From assembly GCA_016649855.1 (NCBI GenBank), contig JAENWQ010000003.1, forward strand, positions 1 to 37,137: DNA of 37,137 nt, given 5' to 3'. A program made the position numbers and the translations under genes. This document shows positions 25,176-33,300 of the stretch, one piece after another; the stretch's first letter is position 1; each line of letters begins with the position of its first letter. The notes under the pieces were generated by a model, which was not told where the DNA came from, searched no databases, and saw only the letters and a list, made by a program, of their open reading frames with translations. The DNA comes from Actinomycetota bacterium. GTDB lineage: Bacteria; Actinomycetota; CADDZG01; WHSQ01.

Positions 25176-25198
25176 GCCGCTCGCCTCGGCGTAGCGGC
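25176..25198 (+). promoter_or_regulatory. Hairpin in rpsO leader (possible S15 autoregulatory RNA)
   Basis: GCCGCTCGC (25176-25184), loop CTCG, GCG, one bulged T, AGCGGC (to 25198): nine base pairs ending 26 bases before the rpsO ATG. Ribosomal protein S15 is known to repress its own mRNA through leader structures in several phyla. This structure is a candidate only. Confidence 0.4.
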
Positions 25199-25224
25199 CA
25201 GACAAGAAGGATCTGCATAACAGC

Positions 25225-25494
25225 ATGGCACTGCTCAAAGAAGAACGAACCGAGATCATCAAGGACAATGCCCGGAGCGAGGGCGACACCGGCTCACCCG
25301 AGGTCCAGGTAGCGGTGCTGACGCGTCGGATCACGGAGCTGACCGAACACCTCAAGACCCATCCGAAGGATCACCACTCCAGGCGCGGCCTGCTGTTGCT
25401 CGTTGGACGACGACGCCGCCTGCTCGAGTACCTCCGCCGCGAGGATGTCGAGCGCTACCGGAGCCTGATCGCGAAGCTTGGTCTGCGTCGATAA
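25225..25494 (+). CDS. rpsO: 30S ribosomal protein S15
   Basis: 89 residues, exactly the family length. The sequence holds the full S15 pattern: [61 protein letters not shown] and [12 protein letters not shown]. It binds 16S rRNA helix 22 at the central domain. AAGAAGGA lies about 12 bases before the ATG. It is followed by the structured gap before pnp, the conserved rpsO-pnp pair. Confidence 0.98.
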   Translation: MALLKEERTEIIKDNARSEGDTGSPEVQVAVLTRRITELTEHLKTHPKDHHSRRGLLLLVGRRRRLLEYLRREDVERYRSLIAKLGLRR

Positions 25495-25581
25495 GCGACG
25501 GAGAGCAGCAGAACAGCGGACAAAGGAGGCCGGCGCCCACACGATCTCATTGATGTAAGGAGAGGGCCGGCTCGGCGGTCG

Positions 25582-25630
25582 GTTATCAGTTGCAAGCTCA
25601 CATCATCGATGTGGTCTTCCAACTGACAAT
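25582..25630 (+). promoter_or_regulatory. Long stem-loop in rpsO-pnp gap, probable RNase III / PNPase control site
   Basis: TCAGTTG (25586-25592) pairs with CAACTGA (25620-25626), AAG (25594-25596) with CTT (25616-25618), and CACATC (25599-25604) with GATGTG (25608-25613) around a 3-base loop. A few mismatches interrupt the arms; GTT/AAT extends the base. The result is about 20 pairs in one arm. In E. coli and Streptomyces an rpsO-pnp intergenic hairpin is cut by RNase III and used in PNPase control; the position matches. Confidence 0.65.
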
Positions 25631-25647
25631 CGACTCACAACCCAGCT

Positions 25648-25701
25648 AGCCCTTTCCTTGGAAACGAGCCCATCAAGGGCTCCACCGGCTCAAATTGAGC
25701 C
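25648..25701 (+). promoter_or_regulatory. Two further hairpins in the pnp leader
   Basis: AGCCCTT (25648-25654) pairs with AAGGGCT (25675-25681) across a 20-base loop, and GGCTC (25687-25691) with GAGCC (25697-25701) across a 5-base loop. They end 10 bases before the AAGGAGGAAG ribosome site of pnp, so they could affect its access. No T-run follows. Confidence 0.4.
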
Positions 25702-25724
25702 ATGTCTTCCAAGGAGGAAGCTAG

Positions 25725-28115
25725 ATGAACCCGGAACCATTTTCGGTAGAACGCAAGATAGGCGCAGACACCATGCGTCTCGAGAGCGGACGCTTCGCCG
25801 GCCAGGCCGGCGGCGCCGTCTTCGCTCAGATGGGCGAGACCTCCGTGCTCGCAACCGCAACATCCTCTGACCCGCGTGGCGACGGTGACTTCTTCCCGTT
25901 GACCGTGGACGTCGAGGAGCGCATGTACGCCGCCGGCAAGATCCCCGGTGGTTTCTTCCGTCGTGAAGGTCGCGCCAGCGAGAAGGCGATCCTTCTCTGC
26001 CGTCTGATCGACCGTCCGATGCGTCCGGCATTCCCGGATGGATTCAGGCACGAGGTCCACGTCGTCGTCACGATCCTGTCGGTCGACAACGAGGTTCCGC
26101 ACGACGTCCTGGCCGTGAACGCGGCTTCCGCTGCTCTCGCGTTGTCGGACATGCCCTTCGAGGGTCCGATCGGGTGCGTGCGCATGAGCCACATCGGCGG
26201 GGACTGGGTCGCCAACCCGACCTACGAAGAGCAGGACGAGGCAACCATCGAGCTGGTCGTCGCCGGGCGTCGCAACGACGCCGGCGAGGTCGACATCATG
26301 ATGATCGAGGCGGGCGGTTCCGACCGGCTCTTCGAGCTCGTGGAGGCCGGCGCAACGAGGCCCGACGAGGAACTACTCGCCGAGGGCATCGAAGCGTCCA
26401 AGATGTACATCGCCGAATCGATCGACGCGCAGATCGATCTCGTGGGCGACGCGGGCAAGCCGAAGGCCTCCTTCGGGGGACCTGAGACCGACTACCCACT
26501 GTTCGTCGACTACACGGACGAGATCTCGCAGCGCGTCCAGGCTGAAGCCGAGGCGGGTCTCAGGGAGGCCATCGCCCTCACGGTCAAGAAGGACCGTCGC
26601 TCTCGTATGGCCGCGGTCGAGGCAGAGGTGCAACAGAAGCTGGCCGACGAGTTCCCCGAGGAAGCGCGTTCGATCAAGAACGCGTTCCGCTCGTTCTATA
26701 AGAAGCTCGTCCGCAAGCGCGTGCTCGACGAAGGGGTGCGTCTCGACGGCCGTAAGGTCGACGAGGTGCGTCCGATCTGGACCCAGGTCGGGATCCTCCC
26801 GAGGGTGCACGGCACCGGACTGTTCACCCGCGGCGAGACCCAGGGGCTGTCGATCACGACGCTCGGGATGCAGCGGATGGAGCAGATGATCGACGACCTC
26901 TCGCCTGAAGAGCACAAGCGCTACATGCACAACTACAACTTTCCGCCCTACTCGACCGGTGAAGCCGGTTTCATGCGGGGACCGAAGCGACGTGAGATCG
27001 GCCACGGTGCGCTCGCCGAGAAGGCGATCCGGCCGGCCATCCCGTCGCGCGAGGACTTCCCGTACGCGATACGAGTTGTCTCCGAGATCATGAGCTCCAA
27101 CGGCTCGACCTCGATGGCGGCTGTGTGTGGCTCGTCACTCTCGCTGATGGATGCAGGCGTCCCGCTCCGCGGTGGCAAGCACATCGGTGGAGTTGCGATG
27201 GGTTTGATCGCGGATGACGGCAAGTTCCTCCCGCTGACGGACATCCTTGGTGACGAGGATGCGCTCGGCGACATGGACTTCAAGGTCGCAGGAACCGAGG
27301 ACATGGTCACCGCGATGCAGCTCGACACCAAGATCTCGGGCGTTCCTGCCAAGATTCTGACCGAGGCTCTGCGGGCGGCCAAGGTCGCGCGTCTGCACAT
27401 CATCGAACAGATGAACAAGTCCCTGAGCGCACCGCGTGATCATCTGGCCGACAACGCTCCGCGCGTCATGTCGATCCAGGTCCCGACCGACAAGATCGGC
27501 GAGGTCATCGGTCCCAAGGGCAAGAACATCCAGATGGTTCAGCAGATGACCGGAGCCGAGATCGACATCCGGGACGACGGAACCATCTTCATCGGCTCCG
27601 CCGATCAGGAGGGGGCCGAGGAGGCCGCCCGGATGATCGAAGAGACCGTGAACCCTCACCTCCCGGAGGTCGGTGAGCGCATCCTGGGCTCCGTGGTCAA
27701 CACCACAACCTTCGGAGCATTCGTGAACATCGCCCCGAACCGAGACGGGCTCGTCCACATCTCCAAGCTGGGCGAGGGCCGGATCGACCGGGTCGAGGAC
27801 GCGGTGAAGGTCGGCGACAGCCTCGAGGTCGAGGTCTCCGAGGTCGATTCCCAGGGCCGTATCAACCTGACCCCGGTCGCGTGGCTCGAGCGCCAGGTGG
27901 AGGGCGGCAAGACGATCGAAGAGGCTCGCGAGCAGGCCGTCTCCGGCGGCAAGCGTTCCGGCGGCGACCGCGGGGATCGCGGCGGCGATCGGGGCGGACG
28001 CGGAGGCGGCGGCGGACGTGACCGTGACCGCGGGGGTCGAGGCGGCGGCGGCGGTGGTGGCGGCGGAGACCGCGGCCCGCGTCGCGAGCGTGCCCCCCGG
28101 GTGGACGGCGAGTGA
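25725..28115 (+). CDS. pnp: Polyribonucleotide nucleotidyltransferase (PNPase) with Arg/Gly-rich tail
   Basis: 796 residues. Two RNase PH domains (first about 10-150, second about 345-560, the latter with LFTRGETQGLSITTLG and SSNGSTSMAAVCGSSLSLMDAGVP), a KH domain (IQVPTDKIGEVIGPKGKNI) and an S1 domain (GERILGSVVNTTTFGAFVNI...DGLVHISKLG). After S1 comes a 56-residue tail (741-796) made almost wholly of Gly, Arg and Asp, unlike the ~740-residue Streptomyces enzyme. PNPase degrades RNA from the 3' end with phosphate and, in actinobacteria, can add 3' tails. The start is certain: AAGGAGGAAG at 25711-25720, ATG 25725. RNase J is encoded 3.5 kb downstream. Confidence 0.97.
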   Translation: MNPEPFSVERKIGADTMRLESGRFAGQAGGAVFAQMGETSVLATATSSDPRGDGDFFPLTVDVEERMYAAGKIPGGFFRREGRASEKAILLCRLIDRPMRPAFPDGFRHEVHVVVTILSVDNEVPHDVLAVNAASAALALSDMPFEGPIGCVRMSHIGGDWVANPTYEEQDEATIELVVAGRRNDAGEVDIMMIEAGGSDRLFELVEAGATRPDEELLAEGIEASKMYIAESIDAQIDLVGDAGKPKASFGGPETDYPLFVDYTDEISQRVQAEAEAGLREAIALTVKKDRRSRMAAVEAEVQQKLADEFPEEARSIKNAFRSFYKKLVRKRVLDEGVRLDGRKVDEVRPIWTQVGILPRVHGTGLFTRGETQGLSITTLGMQRMEQMIDDLSPEEHKRYMHNYNFPPYSTGEAGFMRGPKRREIGHGALAEKAIRPAIPSREDFPYAIRVVSEIMSSNGSTSMAAVCGSSLSLMDAGVPLRGGKHIGGVAMGLIADDGKFLPLTDILGDEDALGDMDFKVAGTEDMVTAMQLDTKISGVPAKILTEALRAAKVARLHIIEQMNKSLSAPRDHLADNAPRVMSIQVPTDKIGEVIGPKGKNIQMVQQMTGAEIDIRDDGTIFIGSADQEGAEEAARMIEETVNPHLPEVGERILGSVVNTTTFGAFVNIAPNRDGLVHISKLGEGRIDRVEDAVKVGDSLEVEVSEVDSQGRINLTPVAWLERQVEGGKTIEEAREQAVSGGKRSGGDRGDRGGDRGGRGGGGGRDRDRGGRGGGGGGGGGDRGPRRERAPRVDGE

Positions 28116-28206
28116 GCACGCCCGCCGCGATCGGGCAAGCATGAGCGAGTCAGAGCTCACCCCCGTGAGTCGCACGCCCGCCGCGATCGGGCAAGCATGA
28201 GCGAGT
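28116..28206 (+). repeat. 35-base direct repeat across pnp/M16-peptidase junction
   Basis: Copies at 28116-28150 and 28172-28206 are identical, period 56. Each holds a small inverted repeat (GCCCG...CGGGC) and an ATGAGCGAGT. In the second copy that ATG is the start of the M16 peptidase; in the first, ATG 28141 opens a 19-codon frame that ends at 28200, inside the true start. It reads as a duplicated translation-start region. Confidence 0.9.
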
Positions 28207-29453
28207 TCGAGCGAACGACGCTCGACTCAGGCGTAACCATCGTTACCGAGCGGATGAACGAGGTTCGCTCGGTAACAGTGGGCCTGTGGTTCGACGTCGG
28301 CGCCCGTGACGAGCCCGAAGAGCTGGCGGGGACGTCGCACTTCCTCGAGCACCTGCTCTTCAAGGGCACCGAGACCCGCTCGGCCAAGGACATCGCCGAC
28401 GCCTTCGATGCGGTCGGGGGCGACATCAATGCGTTCACCGGTAAGGAGTACACGTGCTACTACTCCCGCGTCCTCGACGACGACCTTCCGATGGCGATGG
28501 AGATCCTGTCGGACATGGTTACGAAGTCGATGATCGCCCCCGATGAGTTCGAGTCCGAGCGCAAGGTCATCCTCGAGGAGATCGCGATGCACGAGGATGC
28601 TCCCGATGAGCTGGTCCACGATCTGTTCTACCGGAGCATGTGGGATGGCCATCCGCTCGGCCGTCCGGTCCTCGGCTACAACGCGTCGATCGGCGCGGTC
28701 ACACGCGACCAGGTCGCCGATTACTGGCAGGACCGGTACTCGGCTCCGAACCTGGTCGTCGCCGCGGCCGGACACGTCGACCATGACGACCTCGTCGCGC
28801 GGGTCGAGGCCCTGTTCTCTTCGAGTGAAGGACGTCGCAATCTGAGGGGCGGTAACCCTCCCGCGCCGAAGCCCGGCGTTTCCGTTCATCGTCGACCGAC
28901 CGAACAGGCACACATCGTGCTCGGGACCGAGGGACTGCCGCGGAACCATGAGGATCGCCACGCTCTCGCCGTGCTCGACACGATCCTCGGGGGCGGGATG
29001 TCCTCTCGTCTCTTCCAGGAGGTGCGCGAGAAGCGCGGGTTGGCCTACTCGGTGTTCTCGTACCGTTCGCTGTTCGCCGACGCCGGCACATTCGGTGTCT
29101 ACGCGGGAACGACCCCCCAGAACGCTGAGACCGTCATCGACATCATCCGGGCCGAGATCGACTCGATCCTTACCGACGGCGTGACGCCTGCGGAACTGGA
29201 ACGCGCCAAAGGACACGTGCGCGGCTCGATCGTGTTGTCTGCGGAGGACCCCGGTAGCAGGATGAACCGTCTTGGCAAGCAGCAGCTGACCACCGGTAAG
29301 ATCCTCTCGATCGACGAGACGATCGAAAAGTTCAACGCTATCCAGCTAGAGGACATCGAGCGCGTCACGCAGACGGTGCTCGGGTCGAACGCCTTCCGAG
29401 TGACGGTCGTCGGTCCGTTCGATGAGGACGCGTTCGACCGCTACGCAGCGTGA
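28197..29453 (+). CDS. M16 family zinc metallopeptidase (insulinase/processing-peptidase type)
   Basis: 418 residues. Inverted zinc motif HFLEH at 48-52 (GTSHFLEHLLFKGT) with the downstream Glu region SERKVILEEIAMHEDAPDEL; C-terminal inactive half with REKRGLAYSVFSYRS and EDPGSRMNRLGKQQLTTGK. It resembles the M16B single-chain peptidases found next to pnp in Streptomyces and Bacillus (YmxG/MlpA). Substrate not known. There is no leader peptide or membrane segment, so it is likely cytoplasmic. The start region lies in a 35-base duplication, and no classical ribosome site precedes ATG 28197. dapB overlaps its stop (GTGA). Confidence 0.93.
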   Translation: MSEFERTTLDSGVTIVTERMNEVRSVTVGLWFDVGARDEPEELAGTSHFLEHLLFKGTETRSAKDIADAFDAVGGDINAFTGKEYTCYYSRVLDDDLPMAMEILSDMVTKSMIAPDEFESERKVILEEIAMHEDAPDELVHDLFYRSMWDGHPLGRPVLGYNASIGAVTRDQVADYWQDRYSAPNLVVAAAGHVDHDDLVARVEALFSSSEGRRNLRGGNPPAPKPGVSVHRRPTEQAHIVLGTEGLPRNHEDRHALAVLDTILGGGMSSRLFQEVREKRGLAYSVFSYRSLFADAGTFGVYAGTTPQNAETVIDIIRAEIDSILTDGVTPAELERAKGHVRGSIVLSAEDPGSRMNRLGKQQLTTGKILSIDETIEKFNAIQLEDIERVTQTVLGSNAFRVTVVGPFDEDAFDRYAA

Positions 29454-30175
29454 TCAAGGTCGGTGTCATCGGCGCCGGGGGCCGCATGGGCTCTGCGTCC
29501 TGCACCGCGGTCGACGCGGCCGAAGACATGCAACTGGTCGCCCGCGTCGCAGGTAGGGACGCTCTCTCCGACCTGGTGACGGGTGGGGTCGAGGTCGCGA
29601 TCGAGTTCACGACCCCGGACTCGGTGATGGACAACGTCCGGTTCCTCACCTCCAACGGGGTCCACGCGGTCGTGGGGACGACCGGCCTCGACGATGAGCG
29701 TCTGGCAAGGATCGCGTCGTGGGCCGGCGAGTCGGGCTCGAACGTCTTCGTGGCGCCGAACTTCGCCCTGGGCGCGGTGCTGATGATGGTCTTCGCCGCT
29801 AAGGCGGCGGCGTACTACGACAACGCCGAGATCGTCGAACGTCATCACGAGAAGAAGCTCGACGCGCCTTCGGGCACGGCGCTCAGGACCGCCGAGCTGA
29901 TGGCCGAGTCTCACGGCGGTGGCTTCGCAACCACGGGAGTGAGTCCCGGCCCCTCACGCGGCGAGGCGCACCACGGCGTCAGGATCCACTCCCTTCGCCT
30001 GCCCGGATCGGTCGCCCACCAGGAGGTCGTCTTCGGCGGGGCCGGCGAGACGTTGTCGATCCGCCACGATTCGCTCGACAGGTCGTCGTTCATGCCGGGG
30101 GTCCTCATGGCGGTTCGCAAGGTTCCCGCGCTGCCGGGTCTCACGGTGGGACTGGAAAGACTGCTCGATCTGTGA
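29450..30175 (+). CDS. dapB: 4-hydroxy-tetrahydrodipicolinate reductase
   Basis: 241 residues. Nucleotide-binding start VGVIGAGGRMGS, then AIEFTTPDSVMDNV, VVGTTGLDDERL, VAPNFALGAVLMM, the catalytic/substrate motif EIVERHHEKKLDAPSGTALRTAE, and FGGAGETLSIRHDSLDRSSF near the end. It reduces the dapA product with NAD(P)H in lysine and diaminopimelate synthesis, feeding peptidoglycan. GTG 29450 overlaps the M16 peptidase stop. dapA lies two genes downstream. The C-terminus ends soon after the domain, typical length. Confidence 0.96.
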   Translation: MIKVGVIGAGGRMGSASCTAVDAAEDMQLVARVAGRDALSDLVTGGVEVAIEFTTPDSVMDNVRFLTSNGVHAVVGTTGLDDERLARIASWAGESGSNVFVAPNFALGAVLMMVFAAKAAAYYDNAEIVERHHEKKLDAPSGTALRTAELMAESHGGGFATTGVSPGPSRGEAHHGVRIHSLRLPGSVAHQEVVFGGAGETLSIRHDSLDRSSFMPGVLMAVRKVPALPGLTVGLERLLDL

Positions 30176-30666
30176 TCCGGACGTCTGTAACCCGATCCTT
30201 GTGCGCGGTCCTCGCCGGCGCGGCAGTCTTGTCGACCGCCTGCGTCGCCGACACCAACGTGACCGATTCGGGCAAGGGCTTGCCCAAGGTCACCGTCGAG
30301 TTCCCCGAGGAGGTATCCCCGGGCGATGTCGCGACCGCGACCTTCCGGATCACCAACCCTGGTCCCGAGGACATCGTCGGTCTTGCCATCACCTTCGCCC
30401 GGGTCGGTAACGACACTCCGATCGTCGATGGGGGGGCCAAGAACCAGAATCCGGCGGTCGAAGGGGTCGACCCCGAGCCCCTGGGCGTAGACCTGGCCGG
30501 CGTCGTGTACCGGTTCCCCGGCCTCGAGGAGGGTGAGTCGACGAGCATCTCCTTCGACCTCAGGATCCCCCAGACCACCGGCGTTGTGGCGAACTCCGTG
30601 ACCGTCGGCGCGGCCGAGGAGCAGGAGCGCCTGATCGGTATCCGTCTCGAAACGACGGTCGGATGA
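30172..30666 (+). CDS. Putative lipoprotein, unknown function
   Basis: 164 residues. An N-terminal signal segment (RTSVTRSLCAVLAGAAVLSTAC) ends at Cys 24 in a lipobox-like STAC; the -3 residue is Ser, so it is a slightly loose match. The rest (VTVEFPEEVSPGDVATATFRITNPGPEDIVGLAITFARVG) reads as one Ig-like, DUF11/CARDB-type beta sandwich. I do not recognise a family with a known job. GTG 30172 overlaps the dapB stop, so it is made with the lysine genes. It is likely anchored to the outer face of the membrane. Confidence 0.75.
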   Translation: MIRTSVTRSLCAVLAGAAVLSTACVADTNVTDSGKGLPKVTVEFPEEVSPGDVATATFRITNPGPEDIVGLAITFARVGNDTPIVDGGAKNQNPAVEGVDPEPLGVDLAGVVYRFPGLEEGESTSISFDLRIPQTTGVVANSVTVGAAEEQERLIGIRLETTVG

Positions 30667-30735
30667 CCATCCGGGACCCTCTGTCCGGCGGCGTCATACT
30701 GACGGATAGACAGGAAGTCGATGGAGGTGGTTCAG

Positions 30736-31641
30736 ATGGGCTCTAACGCCCGTTTCGGTGAATTGATCACCGCCATGGTGACGCCGTTCGCATCGGACGG
30801 GTCCCTTGATCTCGAGGGCGCTCGCTCGCTCGCCCGTTACTTGGCCGATCACGGCTCGGACGGCATCGTCGTCAGCGGGACCACCGGCGAATCGCCGACG
30901 CTATCCCGGGACGAGAAGATGGCGCTGTTCGAGGCCGTCCTGGACGCGGTCGGCGAGCGCGCGACGGTGATCGCGGGGACCGGGAGCTACAACACTGCCG
31001 AGACGATCGAGTTGACCCGCGCCGCGGGCGGGCTTGGGGTCGACGCCTGTCTGATCGTGACCCCTTACTACTCGAAGCCCCCCCAGAATGGACTGGTCGC
31101 GCACTTCACCGCAGTGGCGGACGCGGCGGAGGTTCCGCTCCTCATCTACGACATCCCCGGCAGGACGGGACGACGTGTCGAGCGACCCACGATGGTCGAA
31201 CTGGCGCGGCACGAAAGGATCGTCGGCGTGAAGGATGCTGTCGGGGACGTCGGCGAGACGGCCAACCTGCGCGCCGATCTGATCGGGGCGGGGCTCGAAA
31301 GCTTCGAGATCTATTCGGGCGACGATCCCATGCTCCTTCCTCATCTCGCCGCCGGGGCCGTCGGGATCATCTCGGTGTGCTCTCATCTCGTCGGGCCCCA
31401 GATCAAGCAGATCCTGACCGCGTGGCACGACGGCAAGAACGAGGAGGCCCAGCGCATCTACACCGAGTTGCTCCCGCTGTTCTCCGTGATCATGGGCGTC
31501 ACCGCCAGTCCGATCCCCGTGAAGCATGCGCTCGAGCTGATCGGCCAGAAGGTCGGAGAGCCAAGGCTCCCGCTGGTGCCGGTGACCGACGCTGAGTCGC
31601 AGACCATCCGTACAACCCTCGAGGGGGCCGGGCTGCTGTGA
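30736..31641 (+). CDS. dapA: 4-hydroxy-tetrahydrodipicolinate synthase
   Basis: 301 residues from ATG 30736. TIM-barrel aldolase motifs: ELITAMVTPF, GTTGESPTLSRDEKMALFEAV, YYSKPPQNGL with the catalytic Tyr, and Schiff-base Lys in IVGVKDAVGD. It condenses pyruvate with aspartate semialdehyde, the entry step of diaminopimelate/lysine synthesis. I prefer ATG 30736 because GGAGGTGG (30723-30730) sits the right distance before it; ATG 30721, five codons earlier, has only AGGAAG. Its stop overlaps the RNase J start (GTGA). Confidence 0.94.
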   Translation: MGSNARFGELITAMVTPFASDGSLDLEGARSLARYLADHGSDGIVVSGTTGESPTLSRDEKMALFEAVLDAVGERATVIAGTGSYNTAETIELTRAAGGLGVDACLIVTPYYSKPPQNGLVAHFTAVADAAEVPLLIYDIPGRTGRRVERPTMVELARHERIVGVKDAVGDVGETANLRADLIGAGLESFEIYSGDDPMLLPHLAAGAVGIISVCSHLVGPQIKQILTAWHDGKNEEAQRIYTELLPLFSVIMGVTASPIPVKHALELIGQKVGEPRLPLVPVTDAESQTIRTTLEGAGLL

Positions 31642-33293
31642 GCTCCGATGCCGTGAAGATCATCTTCCTGGGCGGAACCGGGGAGGTGGGCCGGAACATG
31701 CTCGCCATCGAGTCGATGGGCGAGATCCTCGTGATCGATTGTGGGCTCTCGTTCCCCACCGAGGAGATGCTCGGCGTCGACCTCGTGCTCCCGGACTTCA
31801 CGTATCTGAAGGAGCGGCGCGAGATGGTCCGCGGGATCGTACTCACGCACGGGCACGAGGATCACGTCGGCGCCCTGTCGTGGTTCCTGCGCGAGATCGA
31901 CGTCCCGGTCTATGGAACGCCGCTGACGCTCGGGATCGCGCGGCGGCGGCTGCAGGAGCACGGCGTCAAGTCGAACATGAACACGGTGTCCGCTCCCGGG
32001 TCGCAGAAGATCGGATCGTTCGAGTGCCGGTTCGTGGCGATGTCGCACTCGATCCCCGATGCGATGTCGGTGATCATCGAGACACCTCACGGGCGCATCC
32101 TCTACACCGGCGATTTCAAGCTCGACGCCAACCCGATCGACGGACGCCACACCGACCTCGAGACCTTGGGCAAGATCGGAGCCGAGGGCGTCGATCTGTT
32201 GCTGGGCGACTCCACGAATTCCGAGCGACCCGGGCGCACTCCGTCTGAGAGCATCGTCGGCGACGGACTCCGTGCCATCTTCAAGGACGCGTCGCGCCGG
32301 ATCGTGCTGGCGTGCTTCGCGTCCAACCTCCACCGGATCCAGCAGGTGGTCGAGATCGCCGAGGAGATGGGGAGGAAGGTGTCCTTCGTCGGCCGCTCGA
32401 TGGTGGCCAACGTCGAGGTCGGCCGGGAGCTCGGCTACCTCAAGGTGAAGGGCGACACGATCATCGACATCGACTCGCTCGACACGGTCCGTCCCGAGGA
32501 CTCCGTCGTCGTGTGCACCGGCTCTCAGGGCGAACCTCTGGCGGCTCTGTCGCTGGTCGCCGCGGGGGACCACAAGAAACTGAGGGTCGAGAAGAACGAC
32601 GTCGTGATCCTCTCCGCCAGTCCGATCCCCGGCAACGAATCCGCGGTCCACCGCGTCCTCAACGGCCTGTACCGGACGGGCGCGGAGGTCTTCCATTCCG
32701 GCAACGCGCCGGTGCACGTTTCGGGTCACGGAGCATCCGAAGAACTCGCCGAGCTCATCAGAACGGTCAAGCCGGCCAACTTCGTACCGGTTCACGGCGA
32801 ATACCGGCACCTCGCCCTCCACTCGCAGATCGCGATACGCAACGGCGTCCCGCCGGACCGGATCAAGATCTGCGAGGACGGCGACGTCATCGAGCTCAAG
32901 GACGGTCGCATCAAACGCGGCGACAAGGTTCGCCACGGCATGGTTTTCGTCGACGGCCTCGGGGTCGGAGACGTCGGGCCGGTCGTGTTGCGTGACCGCC
33001 AGGTCCTCGCCGGCGACGGCATCCTGATCTGCGTCGTGACGATCGATGCCCAGAACGGCGAGATCCTCGCCGGCCCCGACCTCATCTCCCGTGGGTTCGT
33101 ATACGAGGACGAGTCCCGGGACTTCCTCGAAGAGGCCGCCGACCGGGTTGCCGACGCCCTCGAGGTGCTCGAGCAGGAGGGGGTCACCGATTGGGCCACG
33201 ATCAAGAAGAAGTGCCGCCGGACCCTCGGCGAGTACGTCTGGCAGGAGACCCGGCGCCGCCCGATGATCATGCCGATCGTCATGGAGGTGTAG
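31638..33293 (+). CDS. rnj: Ribonuclease J
   Basis: 551 residues of the beta-CASP metallo-beta-lactamase family, normal length for RNase J. Motifs: FLGGTGEVGRNM, the zinc motif THGHEDHVGAL (His 71, His 73, Asp 75, His 76), AMSHSIPDAMSV, YTGDFKLD, LGDSTNSERPG, SFVGRSMV, VCTGSQGEPLAAL, FHSGNAPVHVSGHG, and FVPVHGEYRHL near the C-terminal domain. It has 5'-3' exonuclease and endonuclease activity in mRNA decay. GTG 31638 overlaps the dapA stop, the usual dapA-rnj arrangement of actinobacteria. Confidence 0.97.
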   Translation: MSSDAVKIIFLGGTGEVGRNMLAIESMGEILVIDCGLSFPTEEMLGVDLVLPDFTYLKERREMVRGIVLTHGHEDHVGALSWFLREIDVPVYGTPLTLGIARRRLQEHGVKSNMNTVSAPGSQKIGSFECRFVAMSHSIPDAMSVIIETPHGRILYTGDFKLDANPIDGRHTDLETLGKIGAEGVDLLLGDSTNSERPGRTPSESIVGDGLRAIFKDASRRIVLACFASNLHRIQQVVEIAEEMGRKVSFVGRSMVANVEVGRELGYLKVKGDTIIDIDSLDTVRPEDSVVVCTGSQGEPLAALSLVAAGDHKKLRVEKNDVVILSASPIPGNESAVHRVLNGLYRTGAEVFHSGNAPVHVSGHGASEELAELIRTVKPANFVPVHGEYRHLALHSQIAIRNGVPPDRIKICEDGDVIELKDGRIKRGDKVRHGMVFVDGLGVGDVGPVVLRDRQVLAGDGILICVVTIDAQNGEILAGPDLISRGFVYEDESRDFLEEAADRVADALEVLEQEGVTDWATIKKKCRRTLGEYVWQETRRRPMIMPIVMEV

Positions 33294-33300
33294 GAGCGGC

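Noticed and set aside
25553-25558. Leader peptide gene before pnp
   Set aside because: ATG is followed at once by TAA; at best TTG-ATG-TAA. Kept only as a low-interest observation.
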